The position numbers and the translations under genes were made by a program. From Actinomadura pelletieri DSM 43383 (GTDB lineage Bacteria > Actinomycetota > Actinomycetes > Streptosporangiales > Streptosporangiaceae), in contig NZ_RBWU01000001.1 of assembly GCF_003634705.1 (NCBI RefSeq), forward strand, positions 310,001 through 374,000: a stretch of 64,000 nucleotides of DNA, given 5' to 3'. Position 1 is the first letter of the stretch. Every line of letters starts with the position of its first letter. The notes beneath the pieces were generated by a model. The model was not told the origin of the DNA, searched no databases, and worked only from the letters and a program-made list of their open reading frames with translations. Below are positions 1 through 8,366 of the stretch, in pieces.

Positions 1-546
1 GAGATCTTCCAGGGCGGCAACTCCACCGCCGCGCGGCGGATGGCGGGTCGGGTGTCCGACTGGTACTTCAGCAACGGCAGGGACTTCGACGGTGTCGTCG
101 AGCAGGTCCATGACGTCCGCGCCGAGGCCGCGTTGTACGGACGCCAGGTCCGGTTCGGGCTCAACGCCTTTCTGATCGCCCGTGACTCCGAGGCCGAGGC
201 CCGCGAGGTGCTGCGCGAGATCGTCGCCAAGGCCGACCGGGAGGCCGTCGAGGGGTTCGGGTCCGCGGTCAGGCAGGCCGGGCAGGCCGCCCCCGACGGC
301 AAGGGCATGTGGCAGGACTCGGAGTTCGCCGACCTCGTCCAGTACAACGACGGCTTCCGCACCGGGCTGATCGGGACGCCCGAACAGATCGCCGAACGGA
401 TCGTCGCCTACAAGCGGCTCGGCGTGGACCTGTTCCTGCTCGGCTTCCTGCACTACCTGGAGGACGTCGAGTACTTCGGCAAGCGGGTGCTGCCCCTCGT
501 GCGGGAGCTGGAGGCCGACGTGGTTCCGGTGCGGACGGGTTCCTGA
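1..546 (+). CDS. sfnG: Dimethylsulfone monooxygenase SfnG, C-terminal part
   Basis: An open frame enters from the left edge, so the N-terminal half is outside the window; 181 codons remain of a family usually about 360 residues long. The visible part begins with a GGNSTAARRMAGRVSDWYF-type block typical of FMNH2-dependent sulfone monooxygenases of the luciferase-like (LLM) superfamily, and has the closing IGTPEQIAERI and FGKRVLPLVREL blocks. SfnG converts dimethylsulfone to methanesulfinate using reduced FMN from a partner reductase. It is followed at 112 bp by a DszC-like enzyme and then by a flavin reductase and SfnB, which fits a sulfur-starvation operon. The family call is firm; the true substrate is inferred. 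Confidence 0.85.
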   Translation, partial: EIFQGGNSTAARRMAGRVSDWYFSNGRDFDGVVEQVHDVRAEAALYGRQVRFGLNAFLIARDSEAEAREVLREIVAKADREAVEGFGSAVRQAGQAAPDGKGMWQDSEFADLVQYNDGFRTGLIGTPEQIAERIVAYKRLGVDLFLLGFLHYLEDVEYFGKRVLPLVRELEADVVPVRTGS

Positions 547-657
547 GCGCACGCATGATCCTCGTCCGCCGCCGATACATCGACCTGCTCAGGTCATGCA
601 GCGCGCTGTGTAGCCCGGCGCGCGCCCGTCCACCACCGTCTCAGAGGAGAGCATCAC

Positions 658-1869
658 ATGTCAGTCCAGACCCATCAGCAGAGGGCCGCAGGCGACGAAC
701 GGTTCGCCGACGTGTTGCGGCGCGCCGACGCGGCCGCCGCCGAGCTGCGCGACACCGCCGCCCAGCGGGACCGCGCCAACAAGACCCCGCGCGCGGAGGT
801 CGAGCTGCTGCGCCGCCACGACCTTCTTCAGGTGCAGGAACCCGTCGAGTACGGCGGGGACGGCCTGAACTACGCGCAGGCCGTCCAGATCACCCGCCGG
901 ATCGCGCGCGGTGACACCTCCATCGCCCATCTCATCGGCTACCACTTCGCGCAGACCCGGATCGCGCCCCTGTTCGGCACGTCCGAGCAGGCCGAGGAGC
1001 TGTCCCGCCTGAACGCCGAGCGGAAGCTGTTCTGGGGCGGTGTGCAGAACCCGCGCGGCGGCTCCGACCTCGTCCTGACCGAGGACGGTGACGGGTTCCG
1101 GCTGAACGGGCGCCGCTCGTTCGCCTCCGGCGCGAGCCTCGGTGACTACCTGTCGGTCACCGCCTCCTATGAGGGAGAGCTGGTCTTCCTCGCCCTGCCC
1201 GCCGGACGCGAAGGCTTCCGTGCCCTCGGCGACTGGGACAACATCGGGCAGCGGCTCACCGACTCCGGCGGTGTCGTGTTCGACGACGCGCGCGTGGAGG
1301 GCTCCGAGGTCCTCGGGTCGGGCCCGCTCACCGGACGGACCATCACCCCGTACCAGACCCTCGTCACGCCGCACTGGCAGTTGGCGTTCGTGAACTTCTA
1401 CGTCGGGACGGCCGAGGGCGCCCTCGACGAGGCGCTCGACTGGACCCGCCTGCACGGCACCCCGTGGGAGACGTCCGGCGTGGACCGCGCCACCGACGAC
1501 CCCTACATCCTCCAGACCGTCGGCGAGATCCGCAGCGAACTGCGCGCCGCCGCCCTGCTCGCCGACCGCGCGGGCGACGCCCTGCAGAAGGGGCTGGACA
1601 CCGGCCCCGACCTCACCGAGGAGCAGCGCGCCGAGGCGGCCGTCGCCGTCTACGAGGCGAAGTACCTGTCCACCAAGGTCGCGCTGGCGGCGGCCTCCCG
1701 GCTGTTCGAGATCCAGGGGGCCCGCGCCACCACCACCGCCTACGGCTTCGACCGGCACTGGCGCAACCTCCGCACCCACACCGTCCACGACCCCGTCGCC
1801 TACAAGGCGCGCGAAGTCGGTGACTGGACGCTGAACCGGCGCGCACCCGAGTTCTCGCTCTACCGCTGA
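658..1869 (+). CDS. DszC-like flavin-dependent monooxygenase (acyl-CoA dehydrogenase fold)
   Basis: 403 residues. The start is the ATG at 658, 8 nt after an AGAGGAGAG ribosome site. The protein has the acyl-CoA dehydrogenase fold but lines up best in memory with dibenzothiophene monooxygenase DszC. Shared blocks are the AHLIGYHF segment (His91, Tyr95), a TDSGGVVFDD block, and YGFDRHWRNLRTHTVHDP with His377. These match DszC positions His92, Tyr96 and His391 recalled for its active site. Such enzymes use FMNH2 and O2 to oxidise thioether sulfur or a related substrate. It stands between sfnG and a flavin reductase in the same direction. A plain SfnB-family annotation is the main alternative; the real substrate is unknown. 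Confidence 0.75.
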   Translation: MSVQTHQQRAAGDERFADVLRRADAAAAELRDTAAQRDRANKTPRAEVELLRRHDLLQVQEPVEYGGDGLNYAQAVQITRRIARGDTSIAHLIGYHFAQTRIAPLFGTSEQAEELSRLNAERKLFWGGVQNPRGGSDLVLTEDGDGFRLNGRRSFASGASLGDYLSVTASYEGELVFLALPAGREGFRALGDWDNIGQRLTDSGGVVFDDARVEGSEVLGSGPLTGRTITPYQTLVTPHWQLAFVNFYVGTAEGALDEALDWTRLHGTPWETSGVDRATDDPYILQTVGEIRSELRAAALLADRAGDALQKGLDTGPDLTEEQRAEAAVAVYEAKYLSTKVALAAASRLFEIQGARATTTAYGFDRHWRNLRTHTVHDPVAYKAREVGDWTLNRRAPEFSLYR

Positions 1870-1938
1870 CCTCCCCCACCGGTCCGGCCACCGCTCGCCC
1901 GGTGGCCGGACCGCCCTCCCGTCGAAGGAGTGATCGAC

Positions 1939-2451
1939 ATGACCGCAGTCGGCGTCGAACTGCGCCGGGTCTACGGCGCGTACCCGACCGGGGTGACGGT
2001 GGTCGCGGGACTGGCGGGCGCAAGTCCCGTCGGCATCGCCGCCAGCTCGTTCGTCCCGGTGTCCCTGGATCCCCCGCTGGTGTCGGTGTGCGTCGCGCAC
2101 ACCTCGACGACCTGGCCGCTGCTGCGCGGGCTGCCCCGGATCGGGATCAGCGTGCTGGCCGCCGACCAGGCCCATGTCGGACGGCGGCTCGGTTCCCGTG
2201 CGGCGGACCGGTTCGCCGGAGTCGACTGGCGCTCCACCCCGGACGGATGCGTCCACATCGAGGACGCGGCCGCCTGGTACGTCTGCTCGATCGAGCAGCA
2301 GTTCCGTTCCGGTGACCACGACATCGTCGTCCTGCGCGTCCACGACCTGGACGCGCGTGTCGGCGTTCCGCCGCTGGTCTTCCACGGTGGCACGTTCCGC
2401 GACCTGGCCGGCGTCCCGAGCGCGGAACGATCCGCCGAACGGATTGCATGA
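1939..2451 (+). CDS. Flavin reductase domain protein (HpaC/DszD type)
   Basis: 170 residues from the ATG at 1939, chosen because GAAGGA lies 9 nt upstream; a GTG at 1930 is in frame but overlaps that site. The sequence has the flavin-reductase split-barrel pattern: RRVYGAYPTGVTVV at the N-terminus, ASSFVPVSLDPPLVSVC, then GISVLA and a GDHDIVVLRVHDLD block. It should reduce FMN with NAD(P)H and supply it to the neighbouring two-component monooxygenases in the cytoplasm. The stop overlaps the sfnB start as ATGA, so the two are probably translationally coupled. A close paralogue lies at 4899-5372 on the other strand. Confidence 0.87.
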   Translation: MTAVGVELRRVYGAYPTGVTVVAGLAGASPVGIAASSFVPVSLDPPLVSVCVAHTSTTWPLLRGLPRIGISVLAADQAHVGRRLGSRAADRFAGVDWRSTPDGCVHIEDAAAWYVCSIEQQFRSGDHDIVVLRVHDLDARVGVPPLVFHGGTFRDLAGVPSAERSAERIA

Positions 2452-3647
2452 GCATGGACGCCGTAGTGATCCGTAGTGACGAGGAGGCGCTGGAAACGGC
2501 CACCGGGCTGGGGGCGGAGTTCGCCGAACGCGCGGCCGAGCGCGACGCGGACCGCGTCCTCCCGGAGGCCGAACTGGAACGGCTGTCGGAGAGCGGGCTC
2601 CTGGCGATCACCGTTCCGGCCGCGTACGGCGGTGCGGACGTCCGGGCCGACACGCTGGCCGAGGTGTTCCGGTTGCTGGCCGCGGGCGATCCCAACATCG
2701 CGCAGATACCGCAGAGCCATGTCGTGTATCTCCGCGTCCTGGCCCAGCAGGGGACGCCGGAACAGCAGAAGTTCTTCTTCGGCGAGGCGCTGGCGGGCAA
2801 GCGGTTCGGGAACGCGCAGTCCGAGCGGGGAACCAGGCACGTCCAGGAGTACACGACGCGGCTCGTCCCGGAAGGGTCGGACGGGTACGTGCTGCGCGGC
2901 ACCAAGTACTACAGCACCGGGGCGCTCTTCGCGCACTGGGTTCCCGTCCTGGCGCAGCTTGAGACGAACGGCGAGGACCGCCTGCACGTGGCCTATGTCC
3001 CCCGCGACGCCGACGGCCTGGAGGTCGTGGACGACTGGAACGGCATGGGCCAGCGCACGACCGCCAGCGGCACGGTCCATCTAAGGGACGTACGCGTCCC
3101 AACCGAGAACGTGGTGCCGCACCATCTGACCTTCACCGGCCCGCAGGTGCACGGGTCCACGGCGCAACTGCTGCACGCGGCGATCGACGTGGGCATCGCG
3201 TCGGGCGCGCTGCGCGAGGCGGTGGAGTTCGTCAACGCCAAGAGCCGTCCCTGGTTCGAGAGCGGCGCCGACACGCCCGGCGGCGATCCGCTGCTCGTCC
3301 AGCGGTTCGGGGAGCTGGCGATCACCGAGCGCGCCGCCCGTGCCGTGCTCGCCGAGGCCGGACGTGCGGTCGAGGACGCCAGGCACGACCTCACCGAGGA
3401 GAACGCGGTACAGGCCTCTCTCGCGGTCGCCGCCGCCAAGATCCTCGCGGACCGTGCCGCGGTCGAGGTCACCAACGCGCTGTTCGAGGTCTCCGGCACC
3501 CGTTCCGCCGCGGACGACCTCAACCTGCACCGGCACTGGCGCAACGCCCGCACGCACACCCTGCACGACCCCGTCCGGTGGAAGGTCCAGCACATCGGCC
3601 GGTACGTCCTCAACGGCACGCCGCCGCCCCGCCACGGCGTCATCTGA
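2448..3647 (+). CDS. sfnB: SfnB-family sulfur acquisition oxidoreductase
   Basis: 399 residues with an acyl-CoA-dehydrogenase-type fold. It has the family blocks VPAAYGGADV, IPQSHVVYLRVLAQQGTPEQQ, FGNAQSERGT, KYYSTGALFAHWVPVL, DDWNGMGQRTTASGTV and the end block NLHRHWRNARTHTLHDP, which are typical of SfnB. SfnB proteins are induced under sulfate limitation and are thought to be FMN-dependent oxygenases in sulfone/sulfonate use, not beta-oxidation enzymes; no CoA partner genes are nearby. The ATG at 2448 overlaps the reductase stop; a second ATG at 2454 is possible. It is followed after 23 bp by an SsuD-like gene. Confidence 0.85.
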   Translation: MSMDAVVIRSDEEALETATGLGAEFAERAAERDADRVLPEAELERLSESGLLAITVPAAYGGADVRADTLAEVFRLLAAGDPNIAQIPQSHVVYLRVLAQQGTPEQQKFFFGEALAGKRFGNAQSERGTRHVQEYTTRLVPEGSDGYVLRGTKYYSTGALFAHWVPVLAQLETNGEDRLHVAYVPRDADGLEVVDDWNGMGQRTTASGTVHLRDVRVPTENVVPHHLTFTGPQVHGSTAQLLHAAIDVGIASGALREAVEFVNAKSRPWFESGADTPGGDPLLVQRFGELAITERAARAVLAEAGRAVEDARHDLTEENAVQASLAVAAAKILADRAAVEVTNALFEVSGTRSAADDLNLHRHWRNARTHTLHDPVRWKVQHIGRYVLNGTPPPRHGVI

Positions 3648-3670
3648 GCACAGCGAAGAGGGAGACTCCC

Positions 3671-4828
3671 GTGACCTTGACCTTCCACTGGTTCCTGCCC
3701 ACCTACGGCGACAGCCGTTACATCGTCGGCGGTGGGCACGGTCTGGCGGCGGGCGCCGCGAGCGGCGACCGTCCGGCGACCCTCGCCTACCTCGGGCAGG
3801 TGGCGCGCGCGGCCGAGGAGGTCGGCTTTGTGGGCGCGCTGACCCCCACCGGGGCGTGGTGCGAGGACGCCTGGCTCACCACGGCACCGCTGGTGACGGC
3901 GTCGGAGCGGCTGAAGTTCCTGGTGGCGTTCCGCCCCGGGCTGCTCAGCCCGACGCTGGCCGCGCAGATGGCCGCCACCTACCAGCGGCACTCGGGCGGA
4001 CGGCTGCTGCTGAACGTGGTCACCGGCGGCGAGGCGCACGAGCAGCGCGCCTACGGCGACTTCCTCGACAAGCCCGCACGGTACGCGCGTACGGACGAGT
4101 TCCTGCACGTCGTCCGCTCGCTCTGGAAGGGCGACTCCGTCGACTTCGACGGCGCGCACGTCCAGGTCGAGGGCGCCCGGCTCGGACGCGTTCCCGACCC
4201 CGTCCCGCCGATCTACTTCGGCGGTTCCTCCCCGGAGGCCGGACGGGTCGCGGCGCGGCACGCCGACGTCTACCTCACCTGGGGCGAACCGCCCGCCGCC
4301 GTCGCCGAGAAGGTCGCCTGGATCCGGGGGCTCGCCGCCGAGCAAGGACGCCGGATCCGGTTCGGCATCCGCCCGCACGTCATCTCCCGCGACACCGCGG
4401 GCGAGGCGTGGGCGCAGGCGGGACGGCTGCTGTCCGGCATCTCGGACGAGGCGATCGAGCAGGTGCAGGCCAACCTGCGCCGCAGCGAGTCCGAGGGGCA
4501 GCGCCGGATGCTCGAACTGCACGGCGGCTCCGCCAAGGGCCTGCGCGAGCTGGAGGTCGCGCCCAACCTGTGGGCGGGTGTGGGTCTGGTCCGCGGCGGC
4601 GCCGGAACGGCCCTGGTCGGCAGCCACGAGGAGATCGCGGACCGCATCACCGAATACGCCGAACTCGGACTGGACGAGTTCGTCCTGTCCGGCTACCCGC
4701 ACCTGGAAGAGGCGTACTGGTTCGGTGAGGGCGTCCTGCCGATCCTGCACGAGAGAGGGCTCTGGACGCATCCCGCCGGAGGCCCCTCCGGCGCCGCTCC
4801 GGCCGCCGTCCCCTTCGCCGCCTCCTGA
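3671..4828 (+). CDS. ssuD: FMNH2-dependent alkanesulfonate monooxygenase (SsuD-like)
   Basis: 385 residues from the GTG at 3671, which has a GAGGGAGA site just upstream and gives the classical N-terminus TLTFHWFLPTYGD. SsuD landmarks are present: PTGAWCEDAWL with Cys64 (equivalent to Cys54 of E. coli SsuD), RLKFLVAFRPG, YFGGSS, YLTWGEPP, RFGIRPHVI (Arg/His pair), NLWAGVGLVRGGAGTALVG and SGYPHLEEAYWFGE. The enzyme would cleave alkanesulfonates to aldehyde and sulfite using reduced FMN. It is the last gene of the plus-strand train and ends at a strong hairpin shared with the opposing operon. A paralogue lies at 5382-6590. Confidence 0.9.
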   Translation: MTLTFHWFLPTYGDSRYIVGGGHGLAAGAASGDRPATLAYLGQVARAAEEVGFVGALTPTGAWCEDAWLTTAPLVTASERLKFLVAFRPGLLSPTLAAQMAATYQRHSGGRLLLNVVTGGEAHEQRAYGDFLDKPARYARTDEFLHVVRSLWKGDSVDFDGAHVQVEGARLGRVPDPVPPIYFGGSSPEAGRVAARHADVYLTWGEPPAAVAEKVAWIRGLAAEQGRRIRFGIRPHVISRDTAGEAWAQAGRLLSGISDEAIEQVQANLRRSESEGQRRMLELHGGSAKGLRELEVAPNLWAGVGLVRGGAGTALVGSHEEIADRITEYAELGLDEFVLSGYPHLEEAYWFGEGVLPILHERGLWTHPAGGPSGAAPAAVPFAAS

Positions 4829-4844
4829 ACACGGAACCTGAACA

Positions 4845-4886
4845 CGGAAAGGGCGTCCCGCCCCGCGAGGAGGGACGCCCTTTCCG
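4845..4886. terminator. Bidirectional rho-independent-like terminator
   Basis: A perfect 15-bp inverted repeat (arms 4845-4859 and 4872-4886, 12-nt loop) lies in the 70 bp between two convergent genes, 17 bp after one stop and 13 bp before the other. It has no long U-tract, as is common in GC-rich actinobacteria. Confidence 0.8.
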
Positions 4887-4898
4887 CGGCAGGCGCCG

Positions 4899-5372
4899 TC
4901 AGCGCAGCTTGTGGAAGCGGCTGGCGTGGAACACGAGCGGAGGGGTTCCGTAGGCGGCGTCCAGGTCGTGGACGCGCAGCACCACGATGTCGTGGTCGCC
5001 GGAGCGGAACTGCTGCTCGACGGTGCAGTCGTACCAGGCGGCGGCGTCCTCGATGAGCACGCAGCCGTTCGCCGTGGAACGCCACGGGACACCGGCGAAA
5101 CGGTCGCCGCCGCGGGCGCCGAGCCGCCGTCCCGCCTCCTCCTGGTGGGCGCCGAGCACGCTGATCCCGATATGCGGGAGGTCGCGCAGCAGCGGCCAGG
5201 TCGTGGACGTGTGCGCCATGCAGACCGACACCAGTGGCGGATCCAGTGAGACCGGGACGAACGAGCTGGCGGCCAGGCCGACCGGCCGTCCGCCGACGAG
5301 GCCCGCCACCGCCGCCACCCCGGTGGGGTAGGCGCCGTAGACGCGGCGCAGGTCGAGTTCCGCCATGGTCAT
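4899..5372 (-). CDS. Flavin reductase domain protein, second copy
   Basis: 157 residues, clearly paralogous to the reductase at 1939-2451. Shared blocks are RRVYGAYPTGV, GLAASSFVPVSLDPPLVSVC, HTSTTWPLLR and GDHDIVVLRVHDLD. It should provide FMNH2 to the SsuD-like enzyme encoded 9 bp upstream on the same strand. The start at 5372 follows GAGGTG at short spacing (5 nt); the second in-frame ATG at 5366 (MAELDL) is equally possible. It is the last gene of the minus-strand sulfonate train and ends 13 bp before the shared terminator. Confidence 0.87.
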   Translation of the reverse strand: MTMAELDLRRVYGAYPTGVAAVAGLVGGRPVGLAASSFVPVSLDPPLVSVCMAHTSTTWPLLRDLPHIGISVLGAHQEEAGRRLGARGGDRFAGVPWRSTANGCVLIEDAAAWYDCTVEQQFRSGDHDIVVLRVHDLDAAYGTPPLVFHASRFHKLR

Positions 5373-5381
5373 GTCGACACC

Positions 5382-6590
5382 TCACTCATGTGTGACCACC
5401 TGGAAGCGGTGGTGCGCGGCCCGGGACGCCCAGTTGGGGCGCCGGCGCGCGGCGGCGGCGGCCTCCCGCCGGCGCAGCTCGGGCAGGACGCCCTCGCCGA
5501 ACCAGAACGCCTCTTCGATATGCGGATAGCCGGAGAGGATGAACTCCTCGATGCCCAGGGCGGCGTACTCCTCGACCAGGTCGGCGACCTCGCTGTGGCT
5601 GCCGACCAGAGCGGTGCCCGCGCCGCCGCGGACCAGCCCGACGCCCGCCCACAGGTTGGGGTAGATCTCCAGCTCGCGCGGGTCCGTTCCGCCGTCGGCG
5701 CGGTACCGCTCGTGCAGGGAGCGCATCCGCTGCTGGCCGACGGATTCGCTCGCGGCCATGGCCTGCTGCGCCTGGGCGACGGAGTCGGGGTCGACGCTGT
5801 CCAGCAACCGTCCGGCCTCGCTCCAGGCCTGCTCGGACGTGTCGCGGGTGACGACGTGCAGCCGGATGCCGAAGCGGACGGTACGTCCCTGCGCGCGGGC
5901 CAGTTCGCGGATGCGGTCGAGCTTGGCGGCGACCTGCTCCGGAGGCTCTCCCCAGGTGAGGTAGACGTCGCTGTGCCGGGCCGCGACGGGTGCCGCGGCG
6001 TCGGACGACCCGCCGAAGTAGATTTCCGGAACGGGTTCGGGCGGCGTCCGGACGGTCGCCCCCTCCACCTGGTAGTGCGCGCCGGTGTAGTCGAACGGTT
6101 CGGCTTCCCAGGCGCCCCGCACGACGGAGAGGAACTCGTCGGTGCGCGCGTACCGCTCGTCGTGGCCGAGGTGGTCGCCGAAGCGGCGCTGCTCGGCGGC
6201 CTCACCGCCGGTGACGACGTTGAGCGCGAGCCGTCCACCGGAGATCCGTTGGTAGGTCGCGGCCATCTGGGCGGCGAGCGTGGGCGAGATCAGGCCGGGC
6301 CGGAACGCGACCAGGAACTTCAGCCGGCTGGTCTCGCGGATGAGCGCCGCGGTGACCAGCCAGGCGTCCTCGCACCAGGTGCCGGTGGGGGTGAGGACGG
6401 CCTCGAAGCCGAGGTGCTCGGCGGTGCGGGCCACCTGGGCGAGGTAGTCGATGTCGGGGGCGCGGAACTGGTCGGCCGTTCCCGCCCTCCCGTCGGGCAC
6501 CCCGACGCCCTTGGGGACGCTGTGCCCTCCGCCGACCACGGTACGCCCGTCGCCGGTGGTGGGCAGGAACCAGTGAAATCGCAGGCTCAT
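5382..6590 (-). CDS. ssuD: FMNH2-dependent alkanesulfonate monooxygenase (SsuD-like), second copy
   Basis: 402 residues starting SLRFHWFLPTTGDGR. It keeps the SsuD signature blocks TGTWCEDAWLV (active-site Cys), LKFLVAFRPGLISPTLAAQ, YFGGSSDAA, YLTWGEPPEQV, RFGIRLHVV, NLWAGVGLVRGGAGTALVG and SGYPHIEEAFWFGE. It is closely similar to the product of 3671-4828. It lies 7 bp downstream of the lipoprotein-encoding ssuA and 9 bp before a flavin reductase gene, giving the standard ssu importer plus oxygenase plus reductase set. Confidence 0.9.
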   Translation of the reverse strand: MSLRFHWFLPTTGDGRTVVGGGHSVPKGVGVPDGRAGTADQFRAPDIDYLAQVARTAEHLGFEAVLTPTGTWCEDAWLVTAALIRETSRLKFLVAFRPGLISPTLAAQMAATYQRISGGRLALNVVTGGEAAEQRRFGDHLGHDERYARTDEFLSVVRGAWEAEPFDYTGAHYQVEGATVRTPPEPVPEIYFGGSSDAAAPVAARHSDVYLTWGEPPEQVAAKLDRIRELARAQGRTVRFGIRLHVVTRDTSEQAWSEAGRLLDSVDPDSVAQAQQAMAASESVGQQRMRSLHERYRADGGTDPRELEIYPNLWAGVGLVRGGAGTALVGSHSEVADLVEEYAALGIEEFILSGYPHIEEAFWFGEGVLPELRRREAAAAARRRPNWASRAAHHRFQVVTHE

Positions 6591-6597
6591 CGCATCG

Positions 6598-7590
6598 TCA
6601 CTTTCTCTGCTGGGCGACCACGGCGAGGTCGTTGAACCGCCGGTCGAAGAAGTCGGCGATCGTCACCTTGGCGGGGATCACCTTGACGTCGTAGAAGGAG
6701 TCGGCGATCCGCTGCTCGGAGGCGATCACCGTGTCGTCGATGGGGATGATGGCGGACAGGCGGCGCTGGACGGCGCGTTCGGCGACCGGGCCGGGCAGCC
6801 GGGTCTGCTTCGCCCAGATCGCGGCCCACTGCGCGGAGTTGGCGTTGGACCACTGCACCGCCCGCTGATAGCGGGATAGGAAGTCCTTGAGCGCGGCGGC
6901 CCGGCGTTCGTTCTTGAGGGTCGTCTTGGACGTGACCTGGAATCCGTAGCCGTTGGTGTAACCGGTGCCGTCGACCAGGACGCGGGCGCCGTTGTTCAGC
7001 TCGGCCTGGGCGGTGTACGGCTCCCAGGTCGCCCAGGCGTCGACGCGGCCACCGGTGAGCGCGGTGAGGGCGTCGGACGGCTGGAGGTACTGCGGCTCGA
7101 TGTCGTCGAACGACAGTCCGTTCTTGGTGAGCACCGACAGCAGGTGGTAGTGCGCCGAACTGCCCTTGGCGACGGCGACCTTCTTGCCCTTCAGTTCGGC
7201 CGGGGCGCGCAGCGTGGAGCCCCTGGGCACCACGATGCCCTGCCCGGTCACGCGTGACTCGGTGGCGCCCACGATGACGATCCGGGCCTTGGCGGCGGCC
7301 GCGAACACCGGCGGCGTGTTGCCGACCGACCCGAAGTCGACCGATCCGGCGTTGATGCCTTCGAGGATCGGGGGCCCGGACGTGAACAGCGACCACTTGA
7401 TCTTGTAGGAGAGGCCGTCCAGCTCTCCGGCCGCGGTGAGCATCTGCTGGATGCTGGCGCCCTTCTGGTCACCGACGCGCAGGACGACCTCCCCGCCGCC
7501 CCCGGACCCGTCGCCGTCGGACGAGCAGGCGCCGACCACCACCGTGAGCAGCGCGGTCAGCAGAATCGCGGCGCCATGGCGTCTGGTCAT
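6598..7590 (-). CDS. ssuA: Sulfonate ABC transporter substrate-binding lipoprotein (SsuA-like)
   Basis: 330 residues. The first 22 form a lipoprotein signal (basic MTRRHG, hydrophobic core, lipobox VVGAC with Cys22), followed by a Ser/Gly/Asp-rich linker. The body has the SsuA/NrtA-type pattern: RVGDQKGASIQQML, INAGSVDFGSVGNTPPVFAAAA, a PAELKGKKVAVAKGSSAHY block and TGGRVDAWATWEPYTAQAE. It should capture aliphatic sulfonates outside the membrane and hand them to the SsuC/SsuB products. Its start overlaps the ssuB stop as ATGA, and the SsuD-like gene begins 7 bp after its stop. Confidence 0.88.
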   Translation of the reverse strand: MTRRHGAAILLTALLTVVVGACSSDGDGSGGGGEVVLRVGDQKGASIQQMLTAAGELDGLSYKIKWSLFTSGPPILEGINAGSVDFGSVGNTPPVFAAAAKARIVIVGATESRVTGQGIVVPRGSTLRAPAELKGKKVAVAKGSSAHYHLLSVLTKNGLSFDDIEPQYLQPSDALTALTGGRVDAWATWEPYTAQAELNNGARVLVDGTGYTNGYGFQVTSKTTLKNERRAAALKDFLSRYQRAVQWSNANSAQWAAIWAKQTRLPGPVAERAVQRRLSAIIPIDDTVIASEQRIADSFYDVKVIPAKVTIADFFDRRFNDLAVVAQQRK

Positions 7591-8366
7591 GTCGTTCCTT
7601 CGAGGGTCACGCCCAGCCGGGCGAGCAGGGCGGAGCGGAGTTCGATGAGTTCCCGGTCCTCACGGGCACGGGGTCGCGGCAGCCCGACCGTGGACTGGTG
7701 CGCGATCCGGCCGCCGTCCAGGACCAGGACGCGGTCGGCGAGCAGCAGCGCCTCGTCCACGTCGTGCGTGACCAGGAGCACGCCGGGACGGTGCCGGGCC
7801 CACAGATCGAGCACGAGCCGGTGCACGTTGATGCGCGTCAACGCGTCGAGGGCGCTGAACGGTTCGTCGAGCAGCAACAGGTCGGGGTTGCGGACGAGAG
7901 CGCGGGCGAGGGAGACACGCTGGGCCTCGCCGCCGGAGAGGGTGAGCGGCCACCGGTCGCGCCGCTCGGTCAGCTCGACCTCCGCCAGCGCCCGTTCGGC
8001 GGCGGCGACCGGGTCGGGGTCCCGCAGCCCGAGCGTGACGTTGTCCAGCACCCGTTTCCACGGCACGAGGCGCGGTTCCTGGAACGCCACCGACACGGTG
8101 CCGTCGACGTGCAGACCGCCGCTGCTGTCGCGATCAAGCCCGGCGAGCAGGCGCAGCAGCGTGGACTTGCCCGAGCCGCTGCGGCCGAGCAGCGCGACGA
8201 ACTCACCGCGCTCGATGTCCAGGTCGACGCCGTCGAGGACGGTACGAGCCCCGAACTTCTTGGTCAGCCCCCGCGTCCGGACGACCGGGCCGGCGTCCGC
8301 GGACTCGGCGGGAGCCGTGGGCTGGGAAACGGTGTCGGTCACGTCGCCACCAGTCCGCGTCGCCAT
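7587..8366 (-). CDS. ssuB: Sulfonate ABC transporter ATP-binding protein (SsuB-like)
   Basis: 259 residues. All ABC ATPase motifs are present: Walker A GRSGSGKST, Q-loop in VSVAFQEPRLVPW, signature LSGGEAQRVSLARAL, Walker B LLLLDEPFSALD and switch His in VTHDVDEAL. The RLVPWKRVLDNV block is typical of the nitrate/sulfonate/taurine family. I chose the ATG at 8366 because GGAGG stands 8 nt upstream; it overlaps the permease gene by 28 bp. A GTG at 8342 would overlap the permease stop by 4 bp and is the alternative. Confidence 0.9.
   Translation of the reverse strand: MATRTGGDVTDTVSQPTAPAESADAGPVVRTRGLTKKFGARTVLDGVDLDIERGEFVALLGRSGSGKSTLLRLLAGLDRDSSGGLHVDGTVSVAFQEPRLVPWKRVLDNVTLGLRDPDPVAAAERALAEVELTERRDRWPLTLSGGEAQRVSLARALVRNPDLLLLDEPFSALDALTRINVHRLVLDLWARHRPGVLLVTHDVDEALLLADRVLVLDGGRIAHQSTVGLPRPRAREDRELIELRSALLARLGVTLEGTT

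Noticed and set aside
661-2385. Long minus-strand open frame of 574 codons
   Set aside because: It is the antisense of the DszC-like and flavin-reductase genes; the composition is Gly/Val/Asp-rich without domain patterns, as expected for a GC-rich shadow.
2993-5092. 699-codon minus-strand frame
   Set aside because: It crosses the ends of sfnB, ssuD, the terminator and the reductase gene and has no recognisable domain; shadow frame.
8339-8342. GTG at 8342 as the ssuB start
   Set aside because: It gives a neat 4-bp overlap with ssuC but has a poorer ribosome site than the ATG at 8366.
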